Shown here one piece after another: positions 57,927 to 64,000 of a stretch of DNA of 64,000 nucleotides (the stretch's first letter is position 1; every line of letters begins with the position of its first letter). Location: positions 3,495,616-3,559,615 of the forward strand of contig JACEVL010000150.1 of the NCBI GenBank assembly GCA_020284085.1, given 5' to 3'. The notes beneath the pieces were generated by a model, which was not told where the DNA came from, searched no databases, and was given only the letters and a program-made list of their open reading frames with translations. The stretch is from Aporrectodea caliginosa (Eukaryota > Annelida > Clitellata > Crassiclitellata > Lumbricidae). Both the position numbers and the translations under genes were made by a program.

Positions 57927-58555
57927 ATAGCTAAAACGGGTAATTATAAAATGCAGTGAAAAGTGATAAATCCAGAGAGGCAGTCAACTTCATAAAATTA
58001 AATTGAAATCACTTAACTTAAAAAAATAACATATCCAAAATTAAGTGGCCAAGGGCGGCATTTTGGGCCGTCGCCCAGGGCGGCATTTAAGCTCCGTACG
58101 CCTCTGTGCAAAGGCTACGCAATGCCATTGATAATAAATTATGTATTATTATTGTAGGCCTATTAAGTTTTCTTTGGTTTTCTTCAAATATATGATGATG
58201 CCTGTAAAATAATTTCTGACATAAAATTTATATCTGCCATTTGTTACAACACGCGAGACAGTAATAACTAAACTGAATAGGTCTATTTCAGTGCCTGCAT
58301 TATCTAATAATATCGACTTCTAAGACTTTACCAAAGTAGGGCAATTTAGATATTGGCCGACAATTAGACATTTTCCTGTCTGTCACCTTGTTTAAAAACT
58401 GGTTTCATTCTTGCAATTTTTAGATTGGGCGGAACTTGTATTTAAAGAGCAGTTGATGATAATTATCTGAAAGAATATTTGCAACAGAGCCAATAGTAGT
58501 CTTAGCCACTAACGGGTCAATATCGTCGGGACTCACACTGCGAGTAGGCTATAGG

Positions 58556-58685
<130 letters not shown>

Positions 58686-58830
58686 ATTTTTTATAATTTC
58701 TAAGACCCTGGGAAAATGAAGTACCTCAGGGCAAAAATAATAATAGTAGTAGCAGTAATAATAAAACCAGAGACAAAGAAAATGAAAAATGATAAGTTCA
58801 TTTATCCTCGAATTGAAGTTCTCCATCGTA

Positions 58831-59352
58831 GTGGGGCGGCCTGGTGCAAAATTTGGAAGAATTGCTCACTTAATGACAGAAGCATGAAATTTGGTACATG
58901 GTAGCAACATACCATGAGGAAAAGTTTTGGCTATAAGTGTTTGCAATTAGTTCTATTAGAATTCTTGCCCCAAGTATGTATGTTTAGACACGAGGATCAC
59001 GATTCTAAGTGAACTAGAAGTTGAGATATTGAAAAATCTGTTTTGGTCGGCCATTTTGGAAAATGGCTGCCAATTTCGTGTAGATAAGTGTTTGCAATTG
59101 GTTTTATTGGAATCCTTGCCCATAAGTATGTATGTTTAGACACCATGATTACGATTCTAAGTGAACTAGAAGCGGAGATATTGTAAAATTTCAACTTCGG
59201 TCGGTCATTTTGAAAAATGGCTGCCATTGGGGCCAGGGAGCAAATCTGCGATGGCCCTATAGCCAAAAAATTTTCTCATGGTATGTTGCTACCATGTACC
59301 AAATTTCATGCTTCTGTCATTAAGTAAACAATTTTTTCACCAACCCGCTCTA
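58831..59352. mobile_element. Long-TIR foldback element with internal duplication
   Basis: About 95-bp imperfect inverted arms: TTAATGACAGAAGCATGAAA, TTTGGTACATGGTAGCAACA at the left; TGTTGCTACCATGTACCAAA, TTTCATGCTTCTGTCATTAA at the right. Between them lie two diverged ~130-bp direct repeats (AAGTGTTTGCAATT...GTATGTATGTTTAGACAC...AAGTGAACTAGAAG). No transposase; target duplication unresolved. Confidence 0.85.
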
Positions 59353-59415
59353 CTATCGACACCTTTACAAAAGGTACAGCTTAAGCAATATATTCTTCAG
59401 TCGCACAGTTTATCT

Positions 59416-59496
59416 GAGCTGTAATATGCCAAAAACTAATCTTTGTCGGCGGCAACGGCCTATGTTGTCATAAGCTGCCGTTAAACTGTGGATCCA
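59416..59496 (-). repeat. Family-B dispersed repeat, minus
   Basis: GAGCTGTAATATGCCAAAAA...GCCGTTAAACTGTGGATCCA, ATCCAATTTT tail. Confidence 0.92.
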
Positions 59497-59611
59497 ATCC
59501 AATTTTATCTATTAAAATTGAGCTATGAAGAGTAGTATCAGACGTCAACGTTCCTCACGGACATAGATAGGCTATAACTACAGCCTTATAAAAAAAACAC
59601 TTCCTCCTAAT

Positions 59612-59690
59612 CACCTGGGGCCATTCCGAAGCCTGGATTATGGAGGAGAGTGACAATAATCGTCTTCGTTATAACAGGGCGTCGCACGCC
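59612..59690 (-). repeat. Family-A dispersed repeat, minus, diverged
   Basis: CTGGGGCCATTCCGAAGCCT, GGAGGAGAGTGACAATAATC, TATAACAGGGCGTCG. Confidence 0.65.
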
Positions 59691-59696
59691 ATAGAC

Positions 59697-60297
59697 CAGT
59701 GCTTCCCAAAGTGGTGGTCCGCGGACCGGTGCCTGTCCGCGAGCCCTCAGTTGCCGGTCCACAAAGTGAGTCAAGAAGCTGGTCAAATTGTCTCCGAAGC
59801 AATAATATAACAATAATAATAAATAATATCTTTTCTTTATTGAAGCGCCTGACAAACGCACTGCGCTGTACATTTACATGTTATGACGATTAAACAATTC
59901 ACAAGAACACAAACGACAGAAGACATAAATCTTAACTACTAACAGAACAGACAGCCTGCAATACACGGCGCTAATAGAAGCCTACAAAGCATGTCCGCCT
60001 ACGGATTTCGATCTCGGTACCTCTCGTTCTCTATGCCAGTGTGTTATCCAATGCGCTATCGGGCAAGAAATGGCTATTATATTTAAAAGTCATAACTAAA
60101 ACACTTATTAAGCTAGCTTTTAAAAGAAATAGAGTCATAGAATTGGCTAAGCATGCATGTAAATCAACTTTAATACATATTTCGGGAATTTATTTGATTT
60201 GATCGAAAATGATAAATGTGAATAAATTGGAGATCGGTCCTGCTGCAGTGGAAAAATTCCTGCCGGTCCGTGACACTGAAAAGTTTGGGAAGCACTA
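59697..60297. mobile_element. hAT (Charlie-like) element with SINE inside
   Basis: Ends CAGTGCTTCCCAAAGT and (inverted) TAGTGCTTCCCAAACTT; subterminal GGACCGG is also inverted. Flanking 8-mers are similar but not identical (CCATAGAC versus ACAGACTA), so the insertion is old or the termini are off by a base or two. A SINE-4 sits at 59822-60066. Confidence 0.8.
59822..60066 (-). mobile_element. SINE-4 copy, minus, nested
   Basis: Tail end AATATCTTTTCTTTATTGAA and GCGCCTGACAAACGCACTGC at the left; head AATGCGCTATCGGGC at the right. Confidence 0.85.
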
Positions 60298-60299
60298 AC

Positions 60300-60400
60300 A
60301 GACTACACAAACACACGCGCGCACACACACACGCGCACACGTTCACACACACGCACACGTTCACACACGCGCGCAATGTACACGCACGCACACACGCAAT
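60300..60400. repeat. (CA)n/CG-rich microsatellite
   Basis: ACACACACGCGCACACG blocks directly following the hAT element. Confidence 0.85.
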
Positions 60401-60589
60401 AACACCAAAAGTCAAGCCACTAAAGAAATCTCAAGACACCTTTAAAATAGTTTAAGCTTACGCTATATGTACCATCTTTTCCGTTCAATCGTAGACTGAT
60501 AACTGTATTCGAAAGACTCTTATTGCGTTTAAGCTTTGAGAATTGCATTAAAGCTTGAGAATTTGATAAATTCCGCCACTGCTTGTACT

Positions 60590-60675
60590 CGCGTAGTGCC
60601 AGTCCCGAGCTTGAAGAAACGAAGAGGGCGACGCTAATCATCTTTGTTATGACAAAGCGACGTTAAACAGCAACA
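60590..60675 (-). repeat. Family-A repeat with (CAA)n tail
   Basis: AGTGCCAGTCCCGAGC, GAGGGCGACGCTAATCATC, GCGACGTTAAACAGCAACAA. The CGTTAAAC plus CAA-rich end gives this copy a retroposon-like 3' terminus. Confidence 0.8.
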
Positions 60676-60839
60676 ACAACCATAGAATGAAGCCTAAAAA
60701 TTAATTAGGGTTTGAGAACACTAGTACTACGCCACTCTTCGTAGGCTGGAGGTGCCAGTCCCACGCACGAAAAAATTAGGAGGGCACCACTTGCGCCCCC
60801 TAGCCAACTCAGCTGTAAATAGTACACTGACCGTACATC

Positions 60840-60930
60840 TCGAACAAATTTGCAAATACTGTATCCCAGAGGAAAGCACCTGCAAATATGCTAGATTATT
60901 TTAATAAAGAATATACTTACTTATTTAGTA
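60840..60930 (+). repeat. LINE-3 3' tail only
   Basis: AATATGCTAGATTATTTTAA, TAAAGAATATACTTACTTAT; same end as 44095-44570 without coding sequence. Confidence 0.65.
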
Positions 60931-61022
60931 TGGTCATGTCCTAGTGACGTCTTTTTGACACCTGCTTTTACAAGAAATAACTTCCTATATTAAAAGGGAA
61001 CTGCCTATTTACCAAGTAATAA

Positions 61023-61105
61023 GAGCTGTAATATGCCAAAAACTAATCTTTGTCGGCGGCAACGGCCTATGATGTCATAAGCTGCCGTTAAACTGAGGAT
61101 CCAAT
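61023..61105 (-). repeat. Family-B dispersed repeat, minus
   Basis: GAGCTGTAATATGCCAAAAA...GCCGTTAAACTGAGGATCCA, ATCCAATTTACC tail. Confidence 0.92.
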
Positions 61106-61199
61106 CCAATTTACCAAGTCTCTTTTTGCCATGAAGTGCGTAAACACCGAGATTTTTGCGATCATTGTTGTCATTGAGTGAATCATTCGCCTAGATTAA

Positions 61200-61602
61200 C
61201 ATGCATCTACAAAACTTGACTCTGAGCGCGCTGGTCCGCAAGTTGGTACGCCTTGGTTTCCTACCTAAATCTTTCCCCACCTTTGAGGAGCTTTGCAAAA
61301 AGCTGATATAGACCTCTTTAGAAACATCTTAACAAATACTAGCCACACCCTCCACGACCTTCTCCCGTCTGTCAATTGCACTGGTCATGACCTGCGCCCA
61401 CGCTCACATAACCGTGTTCTCCCTAGATTTGATTCCCTTACCAGGCGTGGCTTCTTAGCTAGGATGTTGTACAGTTAGACATATGTTTTCTAGTTGACTT
61501 AATTTTCCTCTAATTATCGTTTTCTTTGTACATAAATTATTTCTGACTTTGTATGTAAAGCGCTGAGCGTTTAATAAAGAACATTCTTACTTACTTACTT
61601 AC
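61200..61602 (+). pseudogene. LINE-3 3' end, frameshifted, (TTAC)n tail
   Basis: LVRKLVRLGFLPKSFPTFEE, then in the next frame HTLHDLLPSVNCTGHDLRPR and LTRRGFLARMLYS: the same C-terminal block as LINE-3 at 44095 and 45621. Ends AGCGCTGAGCGTTTAATAAA, TTACTTACTTAC. Confidence 0.85.
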
Positions 61603-61609
61603 AAAATCC

Positions 61610-62115
61610 CATAATTATTATGCTCACGTGGCTGTTACGTGTCTTAGACACCTTTCTTACGAGAAACGATGGCTTAGAAATAGGTCAATTCCGCCTACAG
61701 TTATAGTTCCTGTGTAATTTCTATTGAGCAGACGTCAACGATCCTTGGCAGCCATTAGCTGTCGCTTAACCCTAGAAAGAACAGGCCCAGCATGAATCCC
61801 ATTTTAAACGTGTGAACGCCTTGATTTTCTCGGTCTCTGTTGCCATTGACCGATCGAGACACTCGACATGTTTCATCCATCACAAACTCTAGCGCGACAA
61901 GAGCTTCTTCTAGCCTACTAATCCATGACTCATTTTCGCCAGCAGTTCAAGTCCATTCTGGTCGTCCACGGTCTTATTGCTTGCTTTGTGTAATCAGGAA
62001 GGGATCACCTGTGATGGGTCTTCTAGAAGAGGAGCTATATAAATATGCGTTGAAAATTAGTCTTTACTTGTAACTAAAATTACAAAAGAGGCAGATAGGT
62101 GGCGTGTTGTTGATA
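61610..62115. other. No gene recognised
   Basis: Weak family-C trace (GGCAGCCATTAGCTGTCGCT, about 61748, minus). Likely 3' flank of the CHMP7-like gene. Confidence 0.35.
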
Positions 62116-62121
62116 TTTATT
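62116..62121 (-). terminator. Candidate poly(A) signal of the CHMP7-like gene
   Basis: AATAAA on the minus strand about 300 nt past the stop codon at 62422. Confidence 0.4.
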
Positions 62122-62421
62122 TGGTCAATTCGGTATGCGCCAATTTTTAAATGTCTCCACAGATGTTTTGGGCATGCACGATCGGAAAGAAGAACTACAC
62201 GTAAGGCAAAGAAATGACGAATAAAAGCGATAAACGGAGAAGTATAAGGAGAAAATACAGATGGAGGATAAAATCGAAAAAAGATATAAAAGGCAACGTA
62301 TCAAGAACTGAGAGGAAATTTGAAAGAAGTATACGAGAGAAGAACGGGTGGAACGATGGAAACAAGGACCTGGACGAAATACATAGAGGCACAGTTTCAT
62401 GACGTTGTTGCTACGTAATGT

Positions 62422-62627
62422 CTACGAAGCAACACCTCGCGGCTGCTGCAGAGGTGATCTTCCGGTGGAGCGGCTCCTACCAGGCGCCACATTCGACTCA
62501 TCACTCAACGACTTCTTCGCCTTCCCGAACTTAACCGTCACCGATTTGTTGGCTGGCTGCTGCCTTCGGTCGGTTGAAGAAGACTCCTGAGGGTCAGTGG
62601 AGGGCACGGCCGGGAACTGCAGTGACG
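62422..62627 (-). CDS. CHMP7: CHMP7-like gene, last exon
   Basis: Acceptor TTTGTTTATCCAG on the minus strand at 62628 joins, in phase 1, to the exon ending at 63169. Reads ...SLQFPAVPSTDPQESSSTDR...KSVTVKFGKAKKSLSDES... and stops at TAG (62422-62424). This is the basic, Ser-rich, disordered tail. In vertebrate CHMP7 the corresponding tail carries a second acidic amphipathic helix (ISDAELEAEL-type), which I do not see here, so the tail is diverged. Confidence 0.7.
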
Positions 62628-62859
62628 CTGGATAAACAAAGGAAAATTAAGAAATATTTTAATTAAATTAGCTAAGTTCTTTTTGAAAGTAAGGCTGATT
62701 AGAAACCAACTGGTCAGAGGCGAAAATCTGTACACAACTTTGGGGGACAGATTTTTTTCGGGGGTCGGATTTTTGCATTGGGGGGCAGATAGACCACAGT
62801 CAAAACTTGGGGGACAGTCCCTCTGTCCCACCCTCCCCCGTGAGTTACGCTACTGCTAC

Positions 62860-63150
62860 CGACAGACAGAGAGATGCAGAGACAGACAGACAAAGACAGA
62901 CACAGACAGAGAGATGCAGAGACACAGACAGATAGAGACAGACAGACAGAGACAGACAGAGAGATGCAGAGACACAGAGACAGACAGACAAAGACAGACA
63001 CAGACACAGACAGAGAGATGCAAAGACACAGAGACAGACAGACAGAGACAGACAGATAGATGCAAAGACACAGAGATAGACAGACAGACCGAGACATAGA
63101 CATAGACAGGGAGATGCAGAAACACACACAGACACAAAGAAAGAGAGATA
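62860..63150. repeat. (ACAGAG/GACAGACA)n array in the CHMP7 intron
   Basis: About 290 bp of imperfect AGACAGAC and AGAGATGCAGAGACAC units inside the last intron (62628-63168). The Gln/Arg/Thr and Ser/Val/Cys ORFs over it are artefacts. A GGGGGACAG...CCCTCCCCC palindrome-like remnant precedes it. Confidence 0.95.
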
Positions 63151-63168
63151 GAGATCACCTAGACCTAC

Positions 63169-63454
63169 TTTTGTTGACGGCGTTCGCTCTTGGTGAGGAT
63201 TGTCTGGAATGGAGGGAATGGGTTGCAGCGGCAGGTGCAACTGACGGAGCGGAGGATGCTGCTGCCTGAGGCTGAGCCAGTCCTCCTGCATCAGTCTCTG
63301 CCTCTGGACTGGAGTTCATCTGCCGAGAGGATGGACTGGGACTGTCCAGGAGCTCGTTCAGCTCCCGCTCCAGGTCATCGTCTGAGGCGCTTATCAGAGG
63401 AGAGTTGAAGGCCAAGGACATCGTCCGCTCCAACTCATGGCTATCATCGAACAT
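63169..63454 (-). CDS. CHMP7: CHMP7-like gene, penultimate exon
   Basis: ESCRT-III subunit region that in CHMP7 recruits Vps4 and acts in nuclear-envelope and endosomal membrane remodelling. The exon begins in phase 0 after GTGTAG ([12 protein letters not shown]) and ends phase 1 at donor AAAA|GTAGGT. It contains an acidic helix [16 protein letters not shown], the MIM1-like L..EL..LL pattern, followed by a Ser/Pro/Ala-rich linker. With the upstream exon it forms [25 protein letters not shown], which lines up with the helix-5 region of CHMP7 (VDQIQELCDTQDEVSQTL). Other ESCRT-III members (CHMP4/5) fit less well. Confidence 0.75.
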
Positions 63455-63459
63455 CTACA

Positions 63460-63930
63460 CACGACAAAAGCACACGTGACACTCTAAGCCGATCTAATCC
63501 ACAAGTAATCTAATCGATAACTTATATGATCCGAACTAATCGTAGTCTAGTATACAATCTAATTCAATCTAATCTAATCTTGTCTTTATTTCATGAATTA
63601 TAGTTATGTATAGTTAATTATAGTTATTCGCTCATGGCGATGAAGGTGGTTTGGTATAGGGTTAACCCTATATGGCACACTATTAACCCTGGGCAACATA
63701 ACTGTATCATGGAATATCGTACGCTGTTAACTGAAAGCAACAGTCAGATTTGCAGCTATCGCCATCTAGTGAATGTCAACGAATCCTGTGCGTAAATTTG
63801 CAACTAAAAATTCGTTACCAGAAGTGTAAGCTTATCTTCTAAGACAACGTGGAACAAGTATGACACCCAGGAATTTCCGTGTTGCCTGGTTCTACTAAAA
63901 AAACCGTAACGTATGAAGCGAAGCGCTTCT
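63460..63930 (-). other. Intron of the CHMP7-like gene
   Basis: Bounded by GTAAGA (63933 on the minus strand) and GTGTAG (63455). AT-rich, with a TCTAATCTAATC repeat at about 63540-63580. No other feature. Confidence 0.65.
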
Positions 63931-63933
63931 TAC

Positions 63934-64000
63934 CTCTTGCATATTGAGCATAGTTTTGTCAATTTCATCAACAGACAGTCCGCAGTTCTGTTTGATCGTC
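63934..64000 (-). CDS. CHMP7: CHMP7-like gene, internal exon, cut by window edge
   Basis: On the minus strand it reads TIKQNCGLSVDEIDKTMLNM then QE, with donor CAAGAG|GTAAGA in phase 0. It supplies the start of the last conserved ESCRT-III helix. The N-terminal winged-helix and core helices must lie beyond position 64000. Confidence 0.75.

Larger units (their letters stand above)
56705..58106. mobile_element. hAT-type element, 1402 bp, host of a nest
   Basis: Ends CAGTGGCGTACCGTACGG and (inverted) CAGAGGCGTACGGAGC. A perfect 8-bp duplication TGCAAAGG lies at 56697-56704 and 58107-58114. Subterminal GGGCGGCA motifs are inverted. Contains the element at 57226-57926. Confidence 0.9.

Overview
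The window is animal nuclear DNA. Coding sequence is sparse and split by GT-AG introns. The genes that can be recognised belong to animal families: a Shaker-type K+ channel, a nicotinic-receptor C-terminus, an ESCRT-III (CHMP7-like) C-terminus and a beta-propeller protein. Most of the remaining sequence is microsatellites, non-LTR retrotransposon pieces (several LINE lineages), tRNA-derived SINEs and short terminal-inverted-repeat (TIR) DNA elements. The repeat style (LINE/SINE ends in TTTATATAGCGCC, dispersed CGTTAAAC-ended repeats, the TAGGCCTA octamer) suggests a marine invertebrate; the species cannot be named from sequence alone. There is one ambiguous base (n, position 24272).

Layout. 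0-8.6 kb: trinucleotide arrays, a hAT-type miniature element, SINEs and a LINE relic. 8.6-10.2 kb (minus): an apparently single-exon Kv1/Shaker-like channel. 10.2-24.2 kb: microsatellites, LINE and SINE fragments, and a TTAA-flanked TIR element. 23.7-23.9 kb: a cluster of three CRE-like TGACGTCA sites. 24.3-24.7 kb (plus): the last exon of a nicotinic-type Cys-loop receptor subunit. 25-33 kb: two related composite repeat loci that carry different truncated LINEs, one interrupted by a 1.1-kb hAT element. 33.7-35.1 kb (minus): the best preserved LINE reverse transcriptase. 36.6-38.5 kb: an inverted pair of dimeric SINEs. 38-53 kb: a mosaic of short dispersed repeats that share a TTTAACGACA head, plus LINE, Gypsy integrase and TIR elements. 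54.0-56.5 kb (plus): a three-exon candidate gene with a signal/anchor segment, a Ser/Thr-rich stalk and an NHL-like beta-propeller; its middle exon needs a frame change. 56.7-60.3 kb: nested DNA elements, including a three-level nest. 62.4-64.0 kb (minus): the last three exons of a CHMP7-like gene that continues beyond the window.

The four genes are functionally unrelated and show no operon-like linkage. The most notable signals are: the Kv channel S4, which lacks one charge-bearing triplet; a family of dispersed hairpin-like TTTAACGACA repeats with possible arm covariation; a SINE that shares its 3' end with a resident LINE; the triple-nested transposon; and strong over-representation of the palindrome TAGGCCTA.
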